Assembly (NCBI GenBank): GCA_028687645.1 | Contig: JAQTZQ010000001.1 | Coordinates: forward strand, 23,980 to 87,979 | Length of the DNA: 64,000 nucleotides | Reading direction: 5' to 3' | Origin: Rhodocyclaceae bacterium | GTDB taxonomy: Bacteria > Pseudomonadota > Gammaproteobacteria > Burkholderiales > Rhodocyclaceae | In this document: positions 1-7,569 of the stretch, piece by piece | How positions within the stretch are numbered: the stretch's first letter is position 1 | Layout of the letters: each line of letters opens with the position of its first letter | Position numbers and translations under genes: made by a program | The notes under the pieces: generated by a model | What the model was told of the DNA's origin: nothing | Database searches by the model: none | Seen by the model: only the letters and a program-made list of their open reading frames with translations

Positions 1-120
1 GAGTTAGTTACATGATGCACCGAACTTTATCACATGATATTGGTTGCATTGGACAATAAGTTGCGTAATATTCGTATCGTGCACAAACACTCATCCACAA
101 TACCCGTTAAGGAGAGCATC

Positions 121-585
121 ATGTCATCGCTCAACCGAGTTGCTTTGATAGGCAATCTTGGCGCAGACCCAGAAACCAGAGCGTTCAGCGATGGAGCCAT
201 GGTTTGCAACATCAACATTGCCACTTCTGAGACTTGGAAGGATCGCGTTACCGGCGAACAGAAGGAAGCCACCGAGTGGCATCGCGTAGTGCTCTATCGC
301 CGACTAGCGGAAATTGCTGACCAGTACCTGCGCAAGGGTGCTCAAATCTACGTTGAGGGAAAACTGCGCACCAAGAAATGGACGGACAAGACGGGGGTCG
401 AGCGATACATCACGCAGATTGAAGCAGACGAACTCAAAATGCTCGGCAAACCGAATCAAGCAACGACTAACCCGTGGCAGCAGTCGTCGGGGTCAGGTGC
501 CGCTAATAAGACCGTAAGCACAAAACCACCCGGTCGAAATGAACCGGGCATGGACTCATTTGAGGATGATGGCATTCCGTTTTAA
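121..585 (+). CDS. ssb: Single-stranded DNA-binding protein (element-encoded SSB)
   Basis: A 154-residue SSB. It coats single-stranded DNA during replication, repair or transfer. The OB-fold begins with the typical [16 protein letters not shown] motif (residues 3-18) and the TEWHRVV strand follows. A Gly/Asn/Gln-rich linker leads to the C-terminal tip DDGIPF, the peptide that recruits SSB partners. The ATG at 121 was chosen because GGAGAG lies just upstream; the longer reading from 34 adds residues with no SSB similarity. It is the first gene of the accessory block and is probably the element's own copy, since ICEs and plasmids often carry one. Family assignment is certain; that it is the element's own copy is inferred from context. 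Confidence 0.95.
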   Translation: MSSLNRVALIGNLGADPETRAFSDGAMVCNINIATSETWKDRVTGEQKEATEWHRVVLYRRLAEIADQYLRKGAQIYVEGKLRTKKWTDKTGVERYITQIEADELKMLGKPNQATTNPWQQSSGSGAANKTVSTKPPGRNEPGMDSFEDDGIPF

Positions 586-764
586 CCCTCATCAACTGTG
601 CTCTGGCAATACCGGCCACGGGGAAATCCTTGTATCCGGCGATCAGGAGATGACCGCCTGGGGCGTGGTGCGATGGATCATCCATCAGGTATGACAAAAA
701 CGTGTTCACCTCATGGGCTGGGCGTTATCATGATGACACTCACTACCTGAACATACTTAACACA

Positions 765-1097
765 ATGCCAACCACACCCCATTCACGTTTTCGGGTATTG
801 CTGAAGTGGGCTTTAAGTATTGCGGGTATCGGAATTTTGCTCTACGTCGGCTACTTCTATTACTCGCTGGCAACGGGGGGAGATCGCATGACTGAAGTCT
901 GCCGCCAAATGAAACCCGGCATGCCCGTCGACCAACTCATCGCCCTTGCCAGTGAGCATGGCCTTGGGCCCAGCATGCCGAAACCGGATACAAAACTCAC
1001 CTACTTTGCAGAACTGCGGAGTTTTGGACGTCATGCCTGCCGGGTTGAGCTTGAAAACGGCGTTGTGAAAAGCGCGACCTACAACTACGCTGATTGA
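765..1097 (+). CDS. Small single-pass membrane protein, function unknown
   Basis: 110 residues. A basic N-terminus is followed by one hydrophobic segment at about residues 12-33. The rest is a soluble, probably periplasmic part with two cysteines (CRQMKPGMP and HACRVELENG). The fold looks like a small SmpA/BamE-type lipoprotein domain (MTEVCRQMKPGMPVDQL resembles the 'kG.t..qV..llG' opening), but there is no lipobox and the resemblance is weak. The next gene starts at its stop codon, so the two are probably co-translated. I do not recognise a family; the coding call rests on composition and on coupling with the next gene. Confidence 0.6.
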   Translation: MPTTPHSRFRVLLKWALSIAGIGILLYVGYFYYSLATGGDRMTEVCRQMKPGMPVDQLIALASEHGLGPSMPKPDTKLTYFAELRSFGRHACRVELENGVVKSATYNYAD

Positions 1098-1531
1098 TGC
1101 TGCTATCACCTTCCATGTCATCCCTTTCCAAATATTTCGCTGAATATCGGCGCCTGTGGAAGCTGGCCACGCTTGCGATTGGTTTGGGTTTATTGATCGT
1201 CGGTTCGTTCGTATACACAGCCCCTGACTGGGATATTCCGATCTCTATCATCATGGCAGGATTTACTTATCTGACCGCAGGATGGTCGATGCACGTCATG
1301 GTTGAACGTCGTTGGCGTGACTGGCCCCTGATGCTGTTTCTGACCTGGTGGTGCGTTGATGGCTGTTATGCGCTGTATTGGTGGTTGGTTGATCCGGAGG
1401 CGCTGGCGCTGATGCGGGACGTCAATTGGCCTGCTTCACTTTTACTTTACTGGGCATGCGGTCTGGTGTGGTTCTGGAACGGAACACTTCGGGAATTCCT
1501 GAGCACGATCAAGACTGCATTGCGCCAATGA
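1097..1531 (+). CDS. Integral membrane protein, function unknown
   Basis: 144 residues with about four hydrophobic segments (near residues 25-45, 51-70, 78-97 and 110-130) and many Trp residues. The ATG at 1097 overlaps the TGA of the preceding gene (TGATG), which suggests translational coupling. Another ATG at 1115 is possible. No catalytic motif is visible. With the genes on either side it forms a small group of envelope proteins of unknown role in the element. Confidence 0.6.
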   Translation: MLLSPSMSSLSKYFAEYRRLWKLATLAIGLGLLIVGSFVYTAPDWDIPISIIMAGFTYLTAGWSMHVMVERRWRDWPLMLFLTWWCVDGCYALYWWLVDPEALALMRDVNWPASLLLYWACGLVWFWNGTLREFLSTIKTALRQ

Positions 1532-1566
1532 CCATTGCCCAAACATCTATTAGAAAAGCCTTCATC

Positions 1567-1899
1567 ATGAACTCCGTATTCAAGGTAATCACCCTACCCC
1601 AAACCGTGGCCACCCTTAGCATTGCTGCCAGCCTGCTGGTCTGCGTAAGCGTCAGTGCTGAACCTATTAAATGGGTGCCAGTAACGACCGGGACCCCGTC
1701 TGCTCCTATGCCTGGAGGCTACAACCAAGGCCATCAAGGTGCATCTGGCGCGAAATACCAATACGATCTGAATAATCCAGGTGACCGAATTCGCTACGAG
1801 GTCGACCCAGCTGCGCAGCTACGTGACCAAATTGCGGTCGACCCGCGCCGGGACATCGACAAGTCTATTGGCCAACAAGGCGGCGGCTACTATAGGTGA
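1567..1899 (+). CDS. Small secreted protein, function unknown
   Basis: 110 residues. The N-terminus is a clear Sec signal peptide: a basic start, a hydrophobic core at about residues 14-30 and a likely cleavage after VSA at residue 32. The mature part is polar and Gly/Pro/Gln-rich with no recognised domain, ending in a glycine-rich GGGYYR. The ATG at 1567 is preferred because it puts the signal peptide at the start. It lies in the same direction as the two membrane-protein genes upstream. Confidence 0.6.
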   Translation: MNSVFKVITLPQTVATLSIAASLLVCVSVSAEPIKWVPVTTGTPSAPMPGGYNQGHQGASGAKYQYDLNNPGDRIRYEVDPAAQLRDQIAVDPRRDIDKSIGQQGGGYYR

Positions 1900-1974
1900 A
1901 GTAAGCACTCGGAATTAAATAGACGCCCCTTCAACTGATCTTTATTTTCAAACGATACAAAAATAGGAGAGAAA

Positions 1975-3063
1975 TTGCCGTTTACGCCATTCCACATGGG
2001 CGCTGCGCTCATTGTTAAACCTGCTCTGACCCGAAACTTCAGCGTGATTACTTTCGGCATTGCACAGGTTGCAATGGATATTGAGCCGGGTATTGGCATG
2101 TTTACTGGCGCGGAAGTTCTTCACGGCCCCACACACACCATTCTGGGTGCGCTGGTCATTGCTTACCTCGTAATGCTTATCGCACCAAGTATTTGCAGCT
2201 ACTTGCAAATGAAATGGAACAAAGAAGTCATTCACTATAATTTGCTTTGGTTAGTGCAATCTGAAGCCGTAACAAAGACCGCAGTGATTATTGGTGCATT
2301 CTTTGGCACCTTGAGTCATGTTGCCCTCGATAGCCTGATGCACCACGATATTCAGCCCTTGCTTCCATTTTCGCAGGGGAACCCGTTGATGGGCTTGATC
2401 ACGCACGACGAGGTGTATCAGTTGTGTGGGGCGGCAGGCGTTTTGGGCGCGATCGCATGGGTTGCCATTAAATTCTTTCGTCGCTCCCCACAAGATGCCG
2501 GTGTCAGCGTAGCGCCTGAACCGATGGGAGTTGATACACACAAAGGGACCTTTGTGCTTTGGGTTAAAGAATTGCGCTTTACTTGGTTCTGGATGTTCGT
2601 TTTAACGGTCATGCCCAGTGTTCTATACGGCTCATCAATCTTTTCAAGGACGGTTTTGATGGCCGCTGTTGTTATAGGCATTCCATCTGTTGCCATTGCT
2701 CGCTTGATTGCCAAGGGCACAAAAAATGGTTTGAGGCGATTGGCGGTTATGCTGCTGATGCCATTGATGGCACTGACCTACGTCTCCCAGGTTGATCAGC
2801 AAATTCCGGAAAACGCTACCCCGATCACGATAGCCCTTGAGTCCTTTCGGTTGGAAACGGGGAACTACCCAGACACACTGGAAACGCTCATTCCAAAGCA
2901 CTTGGCGAAGATGCCAGTGTTAAGGTTTTCAATTGAACAACCGCACGTAACCTACAGAGTCACGAACGGAAAACCATACTTGTCACTCCCTTCAGCAATG
3001 GGTGACATGTTTGCAATATTTGAGTACAACTTTGAAACCAAAGTCTGGATACAGTATTTCTGA
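1975..3063 (+). CDS. Polytopic membrane protein (DUF457/YdjM-like) with a pseudopilin-like C-terminus
   Basis: 362 residues. The N-terminal half has the pattern of YdjM/DUF457 membrane metal-dependent hydrolases: FTPFHMG at the start, GPTHTILG in the middle and HVALDSLMHHD near residue 120, supplying His/Asp candidates. About seven hydrophobic segments follow. The last ~100 residues are soluble and read like a GspG-type pseudopilin globular domain (TPITIALESFRLETGNYPDTLETLIP). The start is a TTG at 1975 with AGGAGAG directly upstream, a good ribosome site; no better ATG exists before the first motif. The function is unknown and the family match is from motif memory. Confidence 0.6.
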   Translation: MPFTPFHMGAALIVKPALTRNFSVITFGIAQVAMDIEPGIGMFTGAEVLHGPTHTILGALVIAYLVMLIAPSICSYLQMKWNKEVIHYNLLWLVQSEAVTKTAVIIGAFFGTLSHVALDSLMHHDIQPLLPFSQGNPLMGLITHDEVYQLCGAAGVLGAIAWVAIKFFRRSPQDAGVSVAPEPMGVDTHKGTFVLWVKELRFTWFWMFVLTVMPSVLYGSSIFSRTVLMAAVVIGIPSVAIARLIAKGTKNGLRRLAVMLLMPLMALTYVSQVDQQIPENATPITIALESFRLETGNYPDTLETLIPKHLAKMPVLRFSIEQPHVTYRVTNGKPYLSLPSAMGDMFAIFEYNFETKVWIQYF

Positions 3064-3110
3064 ATATTTTTTGTGGCGTAAGTTTTTGCCCCGCGCGGGG
3101 GGAGGTGGTT

Positions 3111-3323
3111 TCACGCAAACAAATCAGGCTGTGGTTGCCGCAAACTATCTCGACTAACGGTGAGCCGAACGTTGATGCCCTTTTTACCAATGGCCTCAAC
3201 AATCATGCACCCACGAACTGCTTCAGCAATCACGATGACGTTACGTGTCAGCGCCTTCGTCCTGCCGACGTAGGTAGCCATGTTGCCAGGGGTGGGTGTC
3301 CAAGATGTCATTTCGTGAATCAT
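3111..3323 (-). CDS. Small hypothetical protein
   Basis: Up to 70 residues, convergent with its left-hand neighbour. It contains GRTKALTRNVIVIAEAVRG followed by a short beta-rich part and ends QPQPDLF, which looks like a small conserved accessory protein rather than random translation. A second start at 3281 would give 56 residues. No family assigned. The gap on its right, 3324-3520, shows nothing clear. Confidence 0.4.
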   Translation of the reverse strand: MIHEMTSWTPTPGNMATYVGRTKALTRNVIVIAEAVRGCMIVEAIGKKGINVRLTVSRDSLRQPQPDLFA

Positions 3324-3520
3324 AGCCCTTTGAGTTGCCTTTGTATCCGTGCGGACTAAAACCCAGCTTCTGGGCTGATTCAGAGCAGTTCAACACGGCA
3401 TCCGCTATGTTCAGCAACAAAATACAAGTCACCGAACATCTGCTGTTTTCCAAGCAGAAGCCCGCCAGCAATCACGCTAATCAGGCAAAATGTCTATTTG
3501 CCGAAATTCATCTGGAATTT

Positions 3521-4039
3521 ATGAATCGTCTGCTGTCAGCCATTGCCTTTGCCGCCCATAAACACCGTGACCAAAGACGCAAGGACCTCGTTGCATCCCC
3601 ATACATCAACCACCTCATCGGGCTGGCCAATGTATTGGCCAACGAAGCCGGCATCGAAGATGAACGTATTCTGATTGCTGCCATCCTGCACGACACAATC
3701 GAAGATACCGAGACCACCGAGCAAGAACTCATCCGTGATTTCGGTAAAGAAGTCGCAGATATCGTTATGGAAGTGTCTGACGACAAGTCGTTGTCAAAAG
3801 CGGAACGCAAGCAACTTCAAATTGAACATGCTGCCACCATCAGTCGGCGCGCCAAGGTCGTCAAACTGGCCGACAAAATCTGCAACCTGCGCGATATCGC
3901 CAATAATCCACCGGCAGACTGGACCCTTGAACGCAAACAGGGATACTTCGACTGGGCTAAGTCTGTGGTCGATGCCTTGCGTGGCACTCATCCGGCGCTC
4001 GAACATCTATTTGACGAAGCCTACAAACTTCGCCCCTGA
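3521..4039 (+). CDS. MESH1-like HD hydrolase (small alarmone hydrolase, ppGpp 3'-pyrophosphatase)
   Basis: 172 residues, close to the ~180 of MESH1-family proteins. They hydrolyse (p)ppGpp in vitro and, in animals, NADPH. The HD-domain metal and substrate residues are in place: H31 (YINH), the HDTIED motif at 57-62, and the LADKICNLRD motif with D118 and N122. There is no synthetase, TGS or ACT domain, so it is a stand-alone hydrolase, not RelA/SpoT. The ATG at 3521 was chosen because the family fold starts there; an upstream ATG at 3407 would add an unrelated tail. The next gene begins 5 bases after its stop. A hydrolase on a mobile element with no synthetase nearby suggests it counters stringent-response or nucleotide-based toxins; this is inference. 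Confidence 0.85.
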   Translation: MNRLLSAIAFAAHKHRDQRRKDLVASPYINHLIGLANVLANEAGIEDERILIAAILHDTIEDTETTEQELIRDFGKEVADIVMEVSDDKSLSKAERKQLQIEHAATISRRAKVVKLADKICNLRDIANNPPADWTLERKQGYFDWAKSVVDALRGTHPALEHLFDEAYKLRP

Positions 4040-4043
4040 CTCG

Positions 4044-5705
4044 ATGCCCACGTTTCTCGACGTCCAATTCAAAGATAAAGACCAAGCGAAAGCACTCGGT
4101 GCCCGTTGGGATGGCACGGCCAAAAAATGGTATGTCCCTGATGGCAAGGAATTGGCCCCTTTCAATGCCTGGTTGCCGGTAGCACTGCGTGGCACCGCAC
4201 CCGCACCAGTTGCCAATACGGCACTAACGCCATCCGATGGGTTTGGAAACGATGTTGCTCTAGCCAAGAAGGGTATGACCCTCTCGGAATTGCTGGCCGG
4301 TGTCTCCTTAGCGGTGGCTCAAGCTTTCAAATCGGGTGTCTGGACCATGGTCGAAGTCGTAGAAGCTCGAACCAAGAATGGTCATGTCTACCTTGAACTA
4401 TCCGAGCGCACCCTAGAAGGCAGTGTTCTGGCTACGGCACGAGCAACCCTCTGGGCGACCACGGCCAACAAAATCCTGCCCGAATTCGAGCGGGCAACCG
4501 GTGCCACCATTGCCCCGGGCATCAAATTATTGGTGCGTGCTAAACCCGTCTTCAAGGCGCAATACGGATTCAGCATTGAAATTGATGCCATCGACCCCGA
4601 ATACACCTTGGGTGACCTTGAGGCTCGTAAACGGGAAATCCGTACGCGCCTGCAACAAGAAGGCATCTACGACGCCAACAAAAAACTAACGTCCCCATGG
4701 AATTTCAATGCAGTACTCGTCGTCGCTCCACAAGGCGCTGCCGGCCTGGGTGATTTCCAGGCGGAGGCAACTCGCCTCGAACGATTCGGTATCTGCCGCT
4801 TTGTTTATGCCACCAGCCGATTCCAAGGGGAGGGCGCTGCCAACGAAATCAAAGCGGCTCTCCAGTCTGCGCTTGAGCAATGGCGTGATTCCGGCATGCC
4901 GTCACCTGACGCGATAGTCATCATCCGTGGTGGTGGTGCGGTCAATGACCTAGCCTGGTTAAACGACTACGAACTCGCCAAGGTCATCTGCACGATGAAA
5001 GTTCCCGTACTGACTGGCATCGGTCACGAGCGCGACAACACTATCCTCGATGAAGTGTCGAACATTCGCTTCGATACCCCGAGCAAGGTGGCCGCTGGAA
5101 TTGAGAAAATCATCAAAAAACGGGTAGAGGAGGCCAAAGCCAGCTTTGCGCTGCTGACCAACTTTGCAACGCGAGCAGTCAATAACGCCAACGGTCGTCT
5201 CGATAGGGATTTCACCGCTATCCAGGCCGGGGCGGTACGTCAGCTGGCAACCACCAAGCAGCACACCCAAGCGATGATGAGTGAGGTGCGTCATGAAACG
5301 CATCAACAATTATCCGAAGCCAAACGCGCAGTGCCCGCCTTGTTCTCGGAAATCCGGGTAGAAGCGAGCAATGTTGTCAAAACGGCAAGAACGCTGACAA
5401 CCAATCGGCTGGATGCAATACGAGACCGAGCGACCGTTGATTTACTGCGCAGTCGGGAATCGCTAAGGCAAGAATTCGCTGACTTGGTGACATCCGCCCG
5501 CCGCGCAATCGCCGACGCAAAACAAACATCACAAGCCCTGGTCTTAGAAATTACCGGCCAAGGGCCACAGAAAACCTTGGGGCGCGGGTTTGCCATCGTG
5601 CGCGATGAACAAGGACAGCCAATAACCTCAGCTACCGGCGCGAAGCCTGGGGTAGGGATGGAAATTGAATTCAGGGATGGCCGTCTGGCTGCCCAAGCAA
5701 AATAG
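4044..5705 (+). CDS. Exonuclease VII large-subunit homologue with N-terminal DUF5710-like domain
   Basis: 553 residues. XseA is the catalytic subunit of exonuclease VII, which degrades single-stranded DNA from both ends. Residues 4-44 look like a DUF5710 module (DVQFKDKDQAKALGARWD...KKWYVP), absent from ordinary XseA. The OB-fold spans about 80-185 and ends with YGFSIEIDAIDPEYTLGDLE. The catalytic part has PSPDAIVIIRGGG (RGGG at 295-298) and GIGHERDNTILDEV (GHERD at 327-331), the conserved XseA motifs. A long helical region follows, with the usual C-terminal GRGFAIVRDEQG beta segment. The small-subunit gene follows 11 bases later. It is probably an element-borne paralogue acting with its own small subunit and SSB. 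Confidence 0.88.
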   Translation: MPTFLDVQFKDKDQAKALGARWDGTAKKWYVPDGKELAPFNAWLPVALRGTAPAPVANTALTPSDGFGNDVALAKKGMTLSELLAGVSLAVAQAFKSGVWTMVEVVEARTKNGHVYLELSERTLEGSVLATARATLWATTANKILPEFERATGATIAPGIKLLVRAKPVFKAQYGFSIEIDAIDPEYTLGDLEARKREIRTRLQQEGIYDANKKLTSPWNFNAVLVVAPQGAAGLGDFQAEATRLERFGICRFVYATSRFQGEGAANEIKAALQSALEQWRDSGMPSPDAIVIIRGGGAVNDLAWLNDYELAKVICTMKVPVLTGIGHERDNTILDEVSNIRFDTPSKVAAGIEKIIKKRVEEAKASFALLTNFATRAVNNANGRLDRDFTAIQAGAVRQLATTKQHTQAMMSEVRHETHQQLSEAKRAVPALFSEIRVEASNVVKTARTLTTNRLDAIRDRATVDLLRSRESLRQEFADLVTSARRAIADAKQTSQALVLEITGQGPQKTLGRGFAIVRDEQGQPITSATGAKPGVGMEIEFRDGRLAAQAK

Positions 5706-5716
5706 GAAAAACGGAA

Positions 5717-6010
5717 ATGGCTGAAAACACCTTCAAACAAGCCTATGGCGTTCTGCAAAAACACGCCGAAGCACTCCGCACGCAGCAAGAACCGAACATT
5801 GATGACCTACTGACCATCGTTACCGAGTCGGTCGATGCCTACAAAGTCTGCAAAGAGCGTATTGACGCCGTCGAAAAGGCATTGGAGCAGGCCCTGAGTG
5901 GTGCAGGGGTAAGCCATTCTGAAGGCTATTATTCAGAGGACAGTCATGGCGAACCGCCACCAGATGTGGGTTCGTCTACCCACCCAGCATTTATAGATAT
6001 TCCGTTTTAG
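5717..6010 (+). CDS. Exonuclease VII small-subunit homologue with an SSB-like C-terminal tip
   Basis: 97 residues. The first ~60 form the XseB helical hairpin: FKQAYGVLQKHAEALR, then a helix with VDAYKVCKERIDAVEKAL, matching the family pattern 'F..a...Le.iv..le...l...l..y..g..l...c...L..ae..v'. XseB binds the XseA helices and is needed for exonuclease VII activity. Unlike normal XseB (about 70-80 residues) it has a 35-residue acidic, Gly/Ser/Pro-rich tail ending FIDIPF. This closely mimics the SSB C-terminal tip; the SSB at 121 ends DDGIPF. Position directly after the large-subunit gene supports the call. Confidence 0.82.
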   Translation: MAENTFKQAYGVLQKHAEALRTQQEPNIDDLLTIVTESVDAYKVCKERIDAVEKALEQALSGAGVSHSEGYYSEDSHGEPPPDVGSSTHPAFIDIPF

Positions 6011-6286
6011 CAATCACCGACAAGACATACGCACAAATCAGGATAAGTAGCCCGAATGAGACATGATTTGAAGGTTTCCTTTACAGACAAAGATGCCAGA
6101 GGCAAGAAATAAGAGCTGAGTGCCCTCTCGGCAGTAAGCTGGGTCCTTGCTGGCCATCCTACGAAATGTCAGCAATAAGTTAAATGGCTGTCCATTCGAA
6201 TGGGGTGGCGCAGCACGCCTATGCGGTTTGACTGAGTTGCATTCAAGATATATTCGTTGCACTCGATTTAAGACCGCTGCCTGCGA

Positions 6287-6323
6287 GGTAATATTAATTA
6301 CCATCCGGGTAATATTAAACACC
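6287..6323. promoter_or_regulatory. Tandem palindromic operator, candidate upstream activator site
   Basis: A perfect 16-base palindrome, GGTAAT-ATTA-ATTACC, occupies 6287-6302. A second, partly degenerate copy, GGTAATATTAAACACC, lies at 6308-6323. They are spaced 21 bases start to start, two helical turns. They end about 65 bases upstream of the sigma54 promoter at 6387, the place where enhancer-binding activators usually bind. The likely binder is the activator encoded at 11118-12647. The repeats are directly visible; the binder is inferred. Confidence 0.6.
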
Positions 6324-6386
6324 ACCCGCAATCTACCGATGCTGCGGGAAAATAATATCCTATTGATTTTATTGTAATTATTGTTA

Positions 6387-6402
6387 TGGCACGCCAATTG
6401 CT
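6387..6402 (+). promoter_or_regulatory. Sigma54 (RpoN) promoter, consensus -24/-12
   Basis: TGGCACG-CCAA-TTGCT matches the sigma54 consensus TGGCACG-N4-TTGCW at every fixed position, with the correct spacing. It lies 38 bases upstream of the gene starting at 6440, which would put transcription start near 6413. The surrounding 6011-6439 stretch has no gene and is AT-rich around the promoter. A sigma54 activator gene stands as the last gene of the same-strand group downstream. Confidence 0.85.
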
Positions 6403-6439
6403 TAAGATGGTTAACTAAACTATTCCGTAAGAGGATGCC

Positions 6440-7501
6440 ATGCTGAAGACCAACGATCTTGAACTGCTGAACCAGCGCGTGCAATTTGAAAAAAACGTTG
6501 TCGTACAACCGATTGATGCCCCGGTACAAGTCGAGTTGGCAAGAGATGGCAAAACCGCAAAGTTTTTCCACCGCAACACCGAGCTGCTGGCCAGTGTCGA
6601 ACGACCGCTCATGCACCAGCTCGGCTCACGGCTGTGGATTACACAGGATTTCGCTGCCATCAACCAACGATGGAAAAGCACGCCGGCACAACAACTAGAA
6701 CAGGAACTTGCATCCGTGTTTCAGCGGCATGACCTGGTAGTGCGCCACTATCGAGATGTAAGGGGCGTGAACAGGGTTTACGGCTTTGTCACTCCGGCCT
6801 TTGTTGATGTTAATCCGCTCGACTTTCGCCAGCGCTTCATTGAGCAAATTCGGCTGAACACCGCGATTTCACCTAAGTGTGGCAGCCTGACCCGCGATAA
6901 AAACGGAGATCTGATGGAATGGTTCGATTTTCAATCACCTGGCTACCAAACCGAGTTTCGCTATGGCCTGCACTACGCCCGCAATAGTGGATATGATGCC
7001 TACAAGGTACATTGGGGCCGCGAGGTCATCATCTGCACCAACGGCCTTAAGCGCTGGGAAAGCAGTGTTTCGCGCTGGAAACACACCCGCGAACTAGCCG
7101 TGATGGATTTCATTGAAGAGACCGTCAGGGAAGGCATTGCAAACCAGCAATGGCTGGAAGAACGCATCCATAACGCCCAAGACACCCAGTTGGCAGAAGA
7201 TATCTTCCGCGAACTAATGGCGCGTTTGTCTCTGGCTGCGGCCACCAAAGAGCGCTTGCACAGCCGGGTTGAGGTTGAGGCAGAAGTGGTGGGTCGCAAC
7301 GAATGGGCGCTGTCGCAGGCGATGACCTGGCTTGGCACCCACGACCGTCACATGTCCTTCTGGATCAAGCAGCAGTTAACTGACTTGGGCACCGAACTGC
7401 TGGAAAACTCGCTGAAGAAGGTGCTTGAGGTTGATGTCAAGCCGCGTGGTGATGGGCGTTATGGAATCGTTCTGCCGCAGGCACGGAATTTATCGGCCTG
7501 A
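6440..7501 (+). CDS. First gene of the sigma54 operon; phage/plasmid-type protein, possibly DUF932-like
   Basis: 353 residues, soluble, no signal or membrane segment. The central part, YKVHWGREVIICTNGLKRWESS followed by WKHTRE, recalls the core of DUF932 phage/plasmid proteins. The resemblance is from memory and should be treated as tentative. The ATG at 6440 is preceded by AGAGG at a normal distance. It is the gene closest to the sigma54 promoter at 6387, so it is expected to be the most strongly induced product of the module. It could also be an RNA- or DNA-binding protein of another family; no catalytic motif is evident. Confidence 0.7.
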   Translation: MLKTNDLELLNQRVQFEKNVVVQPIDAPVQVELARDGKTAKFFHRNTELLASVERPLMHQLGSRLWITQDFAAINQRWKSTPAQQLEQELASVFQRHDLVVRHYRDVRGVNRVYGFVTPAFVDVNPLDFRQRFIEQIRLNTAISPKCGSLTRDKNGDLMEWFDFQSPGYQTEFRYGLHYARNSGYDAYKVHWGREVIICTNGLKRWESSVSRWKHTRELAVMDFIEETVREGIANQQWLEERIHNAQDTQLAEDIFRELMARLSLAAATKERLHSRVEVEAEVVGRNEWALSQAMTWLGTHDRHMSFWIKQQLTDLGTELLENSLKKVLEVDVKPRGDGRYGIVLPQARNLSA

Positions 7502-7569
7502 AGTGTGCGCATACAGGTTTTTATAACTCAAATAATAAATTTGCTATCGGAATCTAAAGAAAGTTTTAA

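Noticed and set aside
6038..6616. 192-codon minus-strand frame over the promoter region
   Set aside because: It overlaps the sigma54 promoter, the palindromes and the start of the next gene. Its translation has no domain-like pattern.
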